64,000 nt of DNA, from the NCBI GenBank assembly GCA_028554645.1, contig JAQOOI010000022.1:2480001-2544000 (forward strand), in the 5' to 3' direction. The notes below the pieces were generated by a model, which was given only the letters and a program-made list of their open reading frames with translations, searched no databases and had not been told where the DNA came from. This DNA comes from Omphalotus guepiniiformis. Its lineage: Eukaryota > Basidiomycota > Agaricomycetes > Agaricales > Omphalotaceae. Below are positions 11,912 to 23,761 of this stretch, piece after piece. Position 1 is the stretch's first letter. Each line of letters opens with the position of its first letter. The translations under genes and the position numbers were made by a program.

Positions 11912-12581
11912 GGTGTTAAGTTGAGGCTTTGAGCTGTCTGAGCGTGCAGTGCACAACAGTCTTCGGCAGGTGGCGTGAGTGGCTGACAAAAACTATACAG
12001 CCAGTTCTTTGACCAAATATTACCAAATATGTGAGGTTTCTCTCGTCGGACTCTTCAATCGGTGGATCAGGGATTCAGTGATATGTATCTGGTGGATATT
12101 ACCAGGCTGGCAGAATATTACTACGAGCTTACCATGAACCTGCTATGATATGGACGCTATGCCTTGCTTCCGCAAACGCGTACTGTCGTCCGTATATCCT
12201 TGTATGAGTGTTTCCTTATTATATTCCATCTACAGCAAGCTTTCGAAAGGAGTGGGGGCCATGTCAGTCGATGTCAACGAATTGATATCCGGGTACATAA
12301 AATGTATACGTGTACTACAACTTGATATACTGTATACTCTTGACCTGATATCTGATCAATAATTTGTATGGCATCAAATATGAGAAGTGGCGCTTATATG
12401 CAGGGCTAGATACCTAATTAGGAAGGCACCATATTCAGCTCTGTCGTCGTTACTATTCACTCGTCGCCTCGTCGCGGTGGGCAGCGAGCATAGCACCCAG
12501 TCGGTGCTACGACTAGTCTCCTCGCTCGTTTCCTAGGTCTCATTACAGGGATCTCACGCTCTTTCTTAGAGTCATTTGACG
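11912..12581. promoter_or_regulatory. Divergent promoter region, eL28 / hydrolase
   Basis: A 670-bp head-to-head spacer. The part next to the eL28 start should hold its ribosomal-protein promoter. I could not recognise a specific ribosomal-protein gene element. The open frame at 12150-12362 has no support. Confidence 0.45.
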
Positions 12582-15500
12582 ATGCACTCAATCATGACTA
12601 GGTCCCAGCCGCTGCCTTCCAGCTCAGCTCAATCTCATCGAATGCCTCGCAAGAGCTCGTCTTTCCTCTCTTTACGCCATGAAGGGGAGCTATTCGAGTC
12701 TTCAATCCCTTCCAACTTTTCGCCGACACATTCTCCACCTGACGACTTTGATGTCTTCCAGTCTTCCACTGCCCCTTCAAAGTTTTTCAGTCGTCGAGAA
12801 GCTCGTTTCCCATCCTCTCGGTCTCCCTCTCTCGAAAGTCAGGCTATTTCTGATCATTCTTTCAGAGGGAAGGCTACCGCCTCCGTGGCAACGACGGGTT
12901 CTTACGCATTTCCCAGAACCGAAGATATTGATGTTCCCATATTGACACCAAAACCTTACTCGCGTACGCGATCCAGAACGGGTCCTTCTTCCAGAACAAC
13001 TAACTGGATAGACAGGCATCCTGGCCAGCGTATTTCCAACACCTCGACTATCAACACGGAAACACCTCCTGATACTCCAGTCGATAATGCATCCTTCGAA
13101 GACTTCAACGTGTTAGTCGCTGCGCCAATATCAGGGGTGGAGATGATGGATGCTCTTGTGGATAATTTGAATGGTGGAGATGAAGTAGTCAACTTTTCAA
13201 ATCGCAGTCGGTTTGGCATTCCGGGTCATCATCCCCTTTATCAACCTCCTTTACCAACACCACCGCCCGGAGTCGTATTAGGTGGTGGAAAGGTTAGGCG
13301 TCCAAAGAAGTCGTCGAAACCATCTCGAGCACAATATTCGGACGATGAGGATGGATCGGAAGTTTCCCCTACAACACCTAAACGAAGACGCCCTCGACAA
13401 CCATCTGCACGCTCCGTATCCAACACTACTATCACCTCCCTATCGTCTTCTGTAGCCTCTCCCAAACTTTTTGAACCGGAAACGACCATCGAGAAGCGAA
13501 ACGAACCTAAGCTTCGGCCTCAGACCGCACCATCTACCCCGGACAAGCGCAAGAGCCTCGCACCTTCTATATCTGACATCATCCGTGCTCATGCACCCTT
13601 GGAAGGACAAAGTCGTGCTAGAGTACAAGTCACACGAACACCGTCACATTCTCGTAGCGTGGGTCATACAGCAGTCCGCGATGGGTCAACTCCAGATGCC
13701 CTAATGCTAGAGGAAGACGCAGAGCTGTTGTCTAGATCCTCTATCGACAGCATTGCCGACGAGGTCCAACGCACTCTTCGTCATCAGAACAACATGAGGC
13801 CTGCGCCCCCTTCTTCCTTTTACAGGCGATACTCTACCATATCTGATACAGCAAGTATAACCTCTCCTCGATCAGATGGTGGTGGTGCGGCATCCATTTA
13901 TTCCTCATCTATTGCCTCCAGCCAGCCACCCCTCTCGCCATTTGACACGTCCTTCATCTCCTCTTTAACGAAACCCTCCACGCCTTCCCAAGCGGTGGCA
14001 CAGTATCTTCGTTCTACGCGACTGACCACATTGCTCAAGTTGACCCGTTCCCCTCATGCATCTCACGACAATCCGCTGACAGTTAGCCTTTCCGACCTTG
14101 GATGCCAAAGTGGGTTTCCGGTATTGGTTTTTCTGGGACTAGGTTGCGTAAGGCATATAATGGGTTTATATGACGAGATGGCAGACTGTTTAGGGTTACG
14201 ACTTATCACAATTGATAGGTATGTCCGTGATTTTACATTCCTTTTCGTTTTGAGCTGATGAGATTTGTCTCTTCAGATGGGGTCTTGGTAGAACAGAACC
14301 AAGAGCGAAGTCTGCAAAGGGAATCATGCAATGGGCCTCAGTGGTGGAGGAAGTGTTAGATTTGTTGCATATCAAACAATGTGCAGTCATGGCTCACTCG
14401 GCCGGGGCTCCCTACGCATTGTCATTTGCGAACAAACTTCCTGACCGGATTCGTGGCGATGTATGCCTCTTAGCACCCTGGGTTGGGGGCAGTGAAAGTA
14501 GTCAGTTGCTTCCACTGCCGCTTATGCTGATCGTTTATGTTCTGATATTCTCTGCATCGATATGATAGGTGGATATAAATGGCTCAGATATATTCCAAAT
14601 GGAATTTTGAAGACTGCTCAAGCCGCGGAATGGAAACTGCAGGCGTGGATGATCGGAAAGCCCCCTACAATTGCATGGGAAGGTATTGGTTACGACGCGA
14701 AAGAGGCAACCCCCGATCGAAGTTTCTCTTCCGACGGTACCCCTCTACCTGTCTATCCTTCTACAGCTGAAGGTCCCCGTCCAAGTATGGCTTCTAGTTT
14801 CAGCGAGTACGATGATTTATGTGACTTTGACGGTCGATTTGAGAGTCGGAGCACTCTAGGAGCTGCCCCTGCGGAATACAACGGTCGCTCAGGTAGCGAG
14901 AGCAAACTGCAGGTAGTACGAAAAACGTCTCGCGGTTTCCTCGGACGCTTGAAAGGGTCGTCAAACTCTCAGCCACAGTCTCCCACCATCGAATCGCCTG
15001 TGACAGGGAAACGATTGAAGGGTTTGCGGTCCATGGGTTCATTGAAGTCTAAGGCGTCAACCTCGTCCAAGAAAAATGTACCTGCAAATCCTCAGCTACC
15101 ACCAGCACTCAAATTTGATGTCGGGCTAGGCCTAGACGCTGTCAATTGGAATAGGTCCTTCACTTCAGACTCGTCTTCTTCTCTATACAATGGCCAGTCT
15201 AGGATTTCGACGCCCGAGAAGTATCCCACAGCCGGTCACCCAGCCAACCCTCGAGCTGGTGGGAGACGCTCATTATCCTTTAATTCTCCTAGTTCTACCT
15301 TATCGCTGCCCTCGCCCAACACACGATCCCAGGGTGCCTCGACAGACCCCTTGGCATTAAACAATGCTTATCAGGCTGCACTGGGGAACGCTTTGATTGC
15401 TGCATCCCACTCTGAATCATCCAGGGGTACTCATAACGACCTTCTGCAAATTTTGAATCATGATAACCATCCATGGGGTTTTTCCTATCATTCATACCCC

Positions 15501-15768
15501 CACAGAGTTCGGGTGTGGTATGGAGACAAAGACGAGAAGATCGCAGAAAATGCTGTAAGGTGGATGGAGAAGGCTATGGGCGAAGATAAATGTTCTGTGA
15601 AGGTGGTGAGAGGTGCTGATCATGGGTTGATGTACAAAAGTGCTGTTGTGATCGAGGTGCTAGAATGTTTGCTTGGGTTTTGGCAGGACAATTGTAAGTG
15701 TTTTTTTTGGCGGATTTCGTGTCAGGTCTCCATTTATGTACTGAAATGTAGCTCCCTCAGGACAGTGA
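12582..15768 (+). CDS. Large alpha/beta-hydrolase-fold protein with long disordered regions
   Basis: Four exons (12582-14218, 14277-14500, 14569-15693, 15752-15768) encode 1000 residues, the last exon only five codons and a stop. Residues 1 to about 480 are Ser/Pro/Arg-rich and probably disordered. The hydrolase core begins near GFPVLVFLGLG and continues through the nucleophile elbow MAHSAGAPYAL (Ser about 587). About 250 low-complexity residues (roughly 650-900) follow before the fold resumes with the presumed acid in VWYGDKDEK and the presumed catalytic His in RGADHGLM (about 972). The elbow is A-H-S-A-G instead of G-X-S-X-G, which is seen in some hydrolases. No signal peptide is present. 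The substrate is unknown. Conserved catalytic geometry suggests an active enzyme, possibly phospho-regulated through the disordered parts. Confidence 0.82.
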
Positions 15769-16289
15769 AACCGGTATTAAATTTATCATTCGTCTAGTTT
15801 CCTTTATCTTATTTTTGTCGGATACCACCATAGTTCTGTTTTTTTTTCTCTTGCATTGATATTTCGCGGCGTATTCAGTCCTCACTTTCGTTCTTCTCTC
15901 CGGATCCAATCTTCTGTATCTTTTACAGTCAATTATCTTCTTTGTCTGTTGTTAGTAGCGAGTTCATTTCCGTGACGCCAATTTCTCCCGTAGTCTTAAC
16001 CTATATGTTCTTCGCTTATTAGTAATTAGGTACATCCTTTGTTTCTTGGTGTACTATGTAGTTTTCCTACGAAAGCCATGTGCCGTGATCTACGTGCATG
16101 CTATTGCTACATATGTATGCTCTCGCAGAGCAAAGAGCGGGTAAAATAAGTGTTTGCTGTATGAAAATTAATGGATAGCAGCTGGCTGGCAGCAAATAGT
16201 GAATAGAAGCTCAACTAATGCTCTCGATGAGCGTTGAACGTTGAGCCATAGTCCGTATCATACATAAGACACATAATCAAGTTAACGGT
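15769..16289. other. Convergent 3' intergenic region
   Basis: T-rich sequence follows the hydrolase stop (about 15787-15860). No gene or repeat is supported here. Confidence 0.45.
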
Positions 16290-17451
16290 TTACCTGCTTG
16301 GTGGCCTCCGAACCGGGGAAAACGCAACCGAGCCATGTAGTGCTGTGTCATGCTCAAAAGGGAAGGGTTCCGGGAGGCGGGCAGGAGGCCGAGCACGGCC
16401 AGCCGTTGCCAAAGGGCCAAGTAATACTTCAGAGCTGGCCAGCCTGGGACTCGAAAGCCGCACCGTAGGCCTCGACCTCTTCACAGCAAGGGAAGACCAT
16501 TTCCGACGGCCACGGTTGCGCCAGAAGAAAAAGAGTCCGATTAAGAGTGACAGTAGGGCAATTAACGGGAGGAGGACGACAACGGCGATTATAGAGCTCT
16601 TAGTCGTGGAATCGCTGTCCGCAGAAGCTGTTGCAGATGCTTGGGTTGCGGTAGTCAAGCTAGAGGAAGCAATGGAAACTGTACAGAAGGAATGAGTACG
16701 CGTAAGGTCTCTGTCACAAATGGAACACACATGTTGTCTGTGATGACAACGATGTAATTGTAGCACTCAATGTCACAGGTGAGGAGGATGGCGGTGTAGT
16801 CGAACTTGAGGTAGTCGCTATAGCATGCCGTGTCGCCGAGGTGAGATACTTATACTTGAACACAGCTGATGGCTTACCATCCTCAACAGAAACAACTATG
16901 GCAATGAACGTGAGCTCACTCGCGTCATTGAAGCTAGGATCTGGAATATTGGTGATTTTCAAGACATGCTGCCGGCTGGGATCCAAATCAAGCGTGAATA
17001 TAATCGTCTGAAAGATGTTGATCAGCGGCTATGAAGAAGGGTGCGTCAGACACATACGGGAACAGCCAAGGCGTTACTAGCTAACTGGTTGTCGTGGCCG
17101 GAGAACGCAACTGTAGGCGTACCACTGCAGTCTACACAAACACCATATATAGACCCTCGAGTTCTTTTCAAACCGATATAGCTCAACCTTGAGACAAAAC
17201 CTGCAGATATGTTCAGGACGGGCAGGTGAAATAAAGTTTGGGGAGAAAGACACACTGGGCAAAGAAACCGTCAAAGCTGGCACGCTTATGATTGAGTCAG
17301 TGAAGAGAAAATTGCCAGATTCTTGACTCTGAGAGAGTCTCCAACCCGGAGCAAAGGAGAGGGAAGGGTCCGAAAGTTGAATAGTAACGTTCTGAATGGC
17401 TGCAACGACCTGAAGAAATAGGGGGGGAATCGCGAAGAGAAATATCAGCAT
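16290..17451 (-). CDS. Single-pass membrane protein, agaricomycete type
   Basis: Five exons (17451-17256, 17200-17058, 17007-16878, 16817-16731, 16678-16290) give 314 residues. The protein starts with a signal peptide (MLIFLFAIPPLFLQVVAAIQ) and has an extracellular beta-rich domain with GSIYGVCVDCSGTP and a later FTLDLDPSRQHVLKITNI. A Ser/Thr-rich stalk precedes one transmembrane helix (IIAVVVLLPLIALLSLLIGL). A stop-transfer basic stretch (WRNRGRRK) leads to a short Arg/Pro-rich cytoplasmic tail. This architecture is common in agaricomycetes, usually as many uncharacterised paralogs. It is probably a plasma-membrane or wall-facing protein of unknown role. The start was chosen because it opens the signal peptide; the frame continues upstream without further ATG support. 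Confidence 0.8.
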
Positions 17452-17939
17452 GCCAGTAAGAAGGTGATTCAAAGAACGCCAAAAGAAAGGCTCAAGGGCT
17501 GCTCTGCATGCCTCCCAGCACGTAGGGAATGTCTCAAGGCGGCGGTTGAGAAGAAATGGCAGGGTCACCGCATTAGCAAGAGGAAGCTTTTAAAGAGCAT
17601 AAATATTCTGATGAAATCATGCAAGCAGTCACTGTTCCGCAAGAAGAGCAAGCCTGGAACAAAGAATGTTCGTTGTTAAGTTCTTGACACAGAATTTACT
17701 GATCTCGGACATCACCGCTACGGAGATGGCGACACTAGGCCTGTATCTCGCGAACATTTATCGAGGATTTATGTCGAGCAGTTATCGAATGAGATGAGAT
17801 TGAATATTTCTTGTGGTAGTCGTGGTCAGTGCTCAATGTTGTGCCTGCCAAACGGCGAGGCGGCGGCAGTGCGAGTGTCGGGATGACATCAGCGTTAAAT
17901 GTTTCCTGTTCCCTAGTTGCGGTAGACACCCACCACGAC
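17452..17939. promoter_or_regulatory. Divergent promoter region, membrane protein / Ies1-type copy B
   Basis: A 488-bp head-to-head spacer. No gene, repeat or clear motif was seen. Confidence 0.4.
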
Positions 17940-19817
17940 ATGTCTTCCCGCCGACAGAGTGCAAAGGTCATCAAGAAGAACGACGGCGAACCCTTGTCTC
18001 GTGTAGACCTGCAATACGATCTTCTTCACGCTATCTTCCATGACACAAACCAGGTTTTCACAGATCCTTTTCCATCTCAGCTGGTCGACGGGCGTCCGGC
18101 GCGTTCCCTGGTCACTTTTCGGTAAGAATCATATTTTCTGCATATCTGCTCCTCTTTCATGCGACCTTTTTTTCGCTAGTGATCTCTATGTCAATGCCAT
18201 CATGAATTCAACAAAGCTGTCCAAATTACTCAAGGATAAGATGATTGAACACCCGGACTTTGCGACCGACTTCGCAATGCTTTCGTTGTTGACGAACGTA
18301 GGCAGGATCAATACTACTATGAGCTGTACGCGTTTATGCTCTTACATTGACGTTCATTCGATAAACGCGACTGGACAGTCTTTCACGAAGTGAGAACACC
18401 CATACGAACTTATCATCCCATACCCGCATTACAGAGAACCAGTGGAAGCCTCTTAGATGCTCCAAGGCTCAAGAGCATCGTCAAATCTGTTGTATATGAG
18501 TCCGAGGCTGCACATCCTGTCACCTCTTTGCGCAACATGCAAGCCGTACGTAACTATACGTGCCTGCTCACTGGTAGCCTTTAAATATACTTTTCAGAAT
18601 ATAGATATAACTCCTCCAACACACATTGCTAATTTGATATTCTTGCTCGCCAATGATACATCGGTAAGTAGCCTTCCTTACTATTGTCTCTTTACTCACG
18701 CATTCGACTTTCCAAGACGTGGAGCAAAGCGTTTTTCTCCGGCGAAATCGACTTTCTTGATCTTTTTGTACCGGCTGATATCTCGAGTCACTCTCGTGCT
18801 CGTGTTTTTCTTTGGCTTGTATACAACTATTACGAGGCTGCGCACGGCTCGGCAGGCGACAATCTTTCAGCAATTGGCACAGGAAAGAAAAACCCATTTT
18901 CCGAGCACGGAAACCCTCCAGCTCTAGAAAGGATTTCTGCTTCAGAGACTGCTTTGGAAAATGTTGACCCCGACGACGAAAAATTGCTTGCGGACAAGCT
19001 GATCGCCCAGCGAATGCAATTCAAAGCACAGAACTCCAAAGAAAATACAAAAGGCGGAAACGGATCTGTGGATGATACTGAAAGTGTCCTCAGTGTAGAG
19101 TCCGCTGTCACGAAGCCCAGAGGCAAAAGAGAAGTCAGAATCCACAAAATAGCGTGTGAAAAGGTTAACGAATTGCAGGATGTCAAGAAACCAAGAAAGG
19201 ATGGATTCATTGCTGAAGATAGCATTATGGACACTCACCTCGAACGTGAGTCTTCAAATGATTTTGGTATCTTAATAAAGTTGATAATGTGTTGAGGGGC
19301 TGACCATAGATCCTACACGTCTATCCCACTCCGGTCCCGCATATCGCACCTCTTCCTTGCAAACACATCCTGCATACATTCGTCACCGAAGTCCATCCTT
19401 TGGACCGCGGTATGCCCCTTATACTTCATCTTCGCAGCTCATGCGTTCACATGACCGATTTAACACTCGGATGTCTCTGTCTCCTCCGAGGACGCTACTG
19501 CAGCGTGAGTTTGAGATCATACTTCTTTACAAGGTCTAACGAAGGCCTCTTAATGTCTAGATACATGGCATGCCATCAAGTGCACTGACCCCTTGCTAGA
19601 TTCTGATGACGAAGTGGGGGATGAGCATTCTCTGCACGACTACAGTAAGCGTGCATGACCCATTCGATCGTTCTCACATACTAACTTGTCATCTTCGTGC
19701 GCTTGATGTGCAGCCCAACGCTTAAACATCATTACCCGCCTCAGGGGAAAGGATCCGACACCAGAGCCAGAAAATGCTGCAAATATAGGTTCCCGACATC
19801 GCCGCAAGCATCGTTGA
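17940..19817 (+). CDS. INO80 complex subunit Ies1-type protein, copy B
   Basis: Second Ies1-like gene, in inverted orientation to copy A about 13 kb away. Eight exons (17940-18121, 18180-18325, 18379-18545, 18598-18663, 18717-19245, 19310-19504, 19561-19644, 19714-19817) give 490 residues. The core matches copy A: LYVNAIMNSTKLSKLLKDKM, LLTNVGRINTTM, IRTYHPIPALQ, DAPRLK, NLIFLLAND, FLDLFVPADISSHSRARVFLW. The tail carries DPLLDSDDE and RLNIITRLRGKDPTPEP. Exon 4 (66 nt) and exon 7 (84 nt) have the same length in both copies. Copy B has an intron in front of DLYVNA that copy A lacks, and lacks copy A's 5' intron. Overall identity is moderate, so the duplication is old. This copy has the shorter N-terminus. 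Confidence 0.77.
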
Positions 19818-20427
19818 AGTTCGCTTTGCATTCTACCCGTATTCACGGAAGACCACTATCATTATCTATATGTAACAGTACCGTACCTACTTTTGCACCA
19901 GTAGAGGACCTTTGCTGGTGCCTAATGACGACGCATTCACGACGTCTGCCTTTTCTAGGGAAAACGTTGCTGTATAATCGTAGTAATCTTGCATTCGTCT
20001 GAAGCAAAGAGATAAGAATTGTAAAGCAATGAAAATTCCTTTGAAATGAGTATCCTACATTCGGCAAATACGAGCACTAGTACTACGGAAACAAGCCCAA
20101 AATAAAGTATATGCAAGATTAGAAGGGGAAAAAAAAGGTTGAATAAGAACGAAGAGAATGGACGACAATAATAAGCACAACGAAAAGTATAAGTATGTAA
20201 GAAAAAGGTTTTGATGTACCATTCTCTCTAATCCAGATGATATGTACTGATAAAATACAAGGAAAATGATCTCAACAAGGCTTTCAGGCAACCCAACAAC
20301 ATCCTCGACAGAATATTCCAGAAATACACAGATGGGAATATATATGCGCACGCAACCTCAACGGAGTTCTACCAGTTCTTTCTTGTCGCTGTCCCGAGAA
20401 TGAAGGATGCCCCAAAGACATAACGGC
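19818..20427. other. Convergent 3' intergenic region
   Basis: Between Ies1-type copy B and the MIT-domain gene. Purine-rich stretches occur near 20100-20200. The short open frames lack support. Confidence 0.45.
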
Positions 20428-23177
20428 TTATTCGGCCAACCACTTCTCGCACTTCTTAGCGTATTTGTCAAGAAGTAGCGACAAGTCCCGGATGACAAAC
20501 GTAAGGACAACGCTTGCAAAGAACTCTGATGAACGTTTCAGCTTGATGTCGGCCGCGGAGCGTATATCAGCTGGTAAAGCGATGTAAGCTGGAGCAATAG
20601 GTTGCGATGTTACAGCCTTTGTATGTTCATCAAGTAGTTGTGCATGAAGGAACAACTTTCTGAGACCTTGAACATATGCGGCTGGGGAGTCGAGGCTGTC
20701 AAAGAAAATATTAGCAGGATGATCACAGCAAGTAAGGTGAACGCCAACTTTTTCCCGTTCGTGAACTTGTCAAATCTCCTCCCAAGCTTATCTCCCCACG
20801 TGGTCTTCTTGAGCACGAAGCCCTCTCCAACGCCCAACTTCTTACCAAAGTCGGCTACAACACCATCACATATCATCGAGAAATCTTCCAATTTAGCAAT
20901 CCACGCCTCACCCTCTTTGCGTCCGATGCTTCCTATACCTAGCGCCATGCCACTGCTGACATTTCCAGCGCCAAAGCACTCTGAGCTGAAGCCCTGAAGA
21001 TCCTCCAATGCAGTACAGAGGATGCTTACTACTCGCACCTTCTCAATCACGTTCCCGAGCTTCGCACCACCTTGCGACCACACCTCTTGCGGTACATGCA
21101 ATCGTCGAGTGATGTATCCTCCAGTAGGAGACACCATCGTCGTCCGTAAAAGGTTCATCAGGTGATACGGTTTCCTTGACGGATCTGATGGTGCGGAGGG
21201 CGGTAAGGGAGAAGTAGGTGTAAGAGGAAGGCCTGGCGTCACCAAGGGCATGGGGCCCAAGCCCGTCGCAGTTGGTAGATCTGTCTGTACGGTCAGCTGC
21301 TGAGCGTTCGGTGGTATTTTTGTAGGAAACGAGGATTTCCTTTGAGGAGCAGGCATGGGTAAGGCACCGTTCGCAGTGCTGGGTAAAGGCGGTCGCTGCT
21401 CCGGCGTGGGTGACGTTCGACCATTTCCAACGGATGGGCGGCGATCTGGCTGAGAAGAGGAACGACTTCGAGTGTTGACCACAGACGTCGACGAGTTGCC
21501 AGGTAAAGAAGATGCAACTGCCCGAGGCACAGGAACTGAGCCAGCAGATGCAGTTGAATCTGCAGGGGAAGATGAACGAGGTGTGGGTGGTCCAGAGGTC
21601 TTTGTTCTCCTCTGATATATTGTGCCGTGATTGGGAATAGGATTGATGATCTGAGACGACCCGTCAGAGCGCATCGAGATCTGTGAGGAGCCACGCGGTC
21701 GCGGGACGCTTGTGTTGGACAATCGTGGTGATGGAGGGAGCTTCGAATGCGCTCCTGATGTACGGGGCGTTCCAGGGGTCTCCATCGGCGTGGGAGTTGA
21801 AGTAGGTGGAGACGAGAGTGGAATCGGGGGCAAGGGGGGAGACTCGTAGGGTTGTGCACGCGTAGAGTCAAATGTCGGCTTGGAAAATTTCGAAATTCGA
21901 GGATCAGAAAGCTGGCCATTTACTTCATATCGATCTGTTTCCTCCTCCAGGGAGGCTAGTTTGCTCCCTGAGCCCGTTCGTTTGTGGCCAGCAGCCACCG
22001 AGTCACCACGCTGACGAACTATAGCCAACTCACGAGTATCCGATACCGGCTCTACTACTACGGGTGCCGGGGCTGGTGGTGGGGACTTGGCTGGTGGTGG
22101 CAGAGCAGGTGGCAAAGCAGAGGAAGCTCTTGGTCGACGGGGCCCGAGTGAGGACACTCGGTTAGCTAAGGGTGTCACTGCAGTTGGCGCTGGGATTGAA
22201 GGAGGGACTGATTGAAGAGGAGCTGGGGCTATGGCATATGGGTGAGTGGAAGAAGGGGGTAAACCAGAAATAGTTGGTCCAGAAGGGCTAGGTGAGTCCC
22301 TAGTGAACATTGCAGCACCGATAGCAGCAATGCCATCATCTATTCGATCATGGCCGTAATGCACATCGTTGAAGTTCAATATATCTTCCTGGGTATGGTT
22401 CGTGGTATATGAAATTTTTGATGGTATCGATCCAGATATATCGTCTGAGGAGGGAGAGGCGGAGCTAGTAGGAGAAGTGGACGGAGCAGAATCTGTGGAT
22501 AAAGAGAGGGAGGCGGAGGAATAGACTGCGGAATGGGAAGAGTACGGTTCTGGGGGTATGCTATAGATAATACTCAGAATGTTCATCCGGTCCGCATAAG
22601 TATCATGCTACATCATTCAATCAGTTCAAAAAGCGAGAATAATGTTTGACTGAACACTAACGATATTCTGCAATCTTCGCACTTCTTCCTCCTGAGCGAA
22701 GACGCTCCGTCGACGGCCATTTCGCCTTCGAGACGACGACTCTGTGCTGTCCTCGCCACGTCTAACCCTCTCCATGACCTCACTGAGAAGAGCTACGCTC
22801 TTTCCATAGGCTCTGACAGCCAGCTCCGGATTGTCGTTCGTCGAGTCTAGCTGGACCGCTTCGCGGGCGAGTTCGAGAGCTCTCGTGAGGGCGCGCCGAG
22901 AGGATGGGGGGCGAGAAACCGAAGGCAGCATTGTATTCGGGTCAGAATCTGGAACGGTGAGAAGGTTTGTGGCTGGGTTGTACATGCGAGAAGAAGATGG
23001 AGGCAGTATCGACTGGGGAGGTGGGTCCGACAAATCGTCCGCAAAGCTCGAATTGTACTCTTCCCCTCTTCTTTCCTCCTGGATTAATGGGGGCGCTGGA
23101 ATGCTCGGTATCGGCAAATTCGGGGGAGGCGCTGCTGGTCGAGTATGTGCTGCCGATGAGCGTCTGCGCTGCGACAT
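20428..23177 (-). CDS. MIT-domain protein
   Basis: Three exons (23177-22662, 22607-20749, 20695-20428) give 880 residues. An MIT (microtubule interacting and transport) three-helix domain spans roughly residues 95-190 (ALTRALELAREAVQLD, then ELAVRAYGKSVALLSEVMER, and across the first intron RLQNIHDTYADRMNIL). MIT domains usually bind ESCRT-III tails. About 400 residues of Ser/Pro-rich disorder follow. A conserved folded C-terminus comes last (SDPSRKPYHLMNLLRTTM to LLLDKYAKKCEKWLAE). The domain order points to an endosome/ESCRT-linked fungal protein whose precise role I do not know. An in-frame ATG at 23246 would add 23 residues; 23177 was chosen for its better context (ACAATG). Confidence 0.8.
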
Positions 23178-23761
23178 TGTAGAAGGTGAAGAGTTCGTTC
23201 CAAGCGTTGTCCATTCACGGACACCTTCATTGTCACGGTCAATCATCTCGACGACGCACGAGACACTGCTCAGCGCGATGGACGACGACGAACTCGAAGG
23301 AAGAAGGTGATATAACAAGTATTGTTCTGAATCTGAGTTCCTTTTTGGTGCTTTTGCCGCGCCCTGTTCAGATCAAACCACTGTTTGATTTCGTATCCAC
23401 TTGCAATTCACGGCAATCCACGCCACAAATTTTACCATTCAAATCGTCAATAGCTCAAACTCGCATGGTTATATTAAGCCAAGCACCTAGCTAGGGGACA
23501 GGAAAATTCAAGCTATGTAGGTTGCGTCAAGTATTTTCTCACTAAACAGGAGTGCCAACAATTCATCAAAGAAAGAATCGTCCTAAACACAGAAAACAAC
23601 AAAAATAGCAAAAAAATTGGACAGAAACACATTATCCGGGGCAAAAAAGGTAGCGATAACAGAATAAGGATTGTCTTTCGTCGATGATATAGGTGAGGGT
23701 ATATTACCGCTTCCGTTTCCGTTAGAAGCTCTGGTTTTCTCCGAGATTACCACTCCACAGC
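23178..23761. other. Tandem intergenic region (MIT gene 5' side, septin 3' side)
   Basis: It includes an A-rich stretch (about 23585-23650). Nothing else is recognised. Confidence 0.45.

Noticed and set aside
12150..12362. 70-residue open frame in the eL28/hydrolase spacer
   Set aside because: No motif, poor composition, and it lies in a divergent promoter region.
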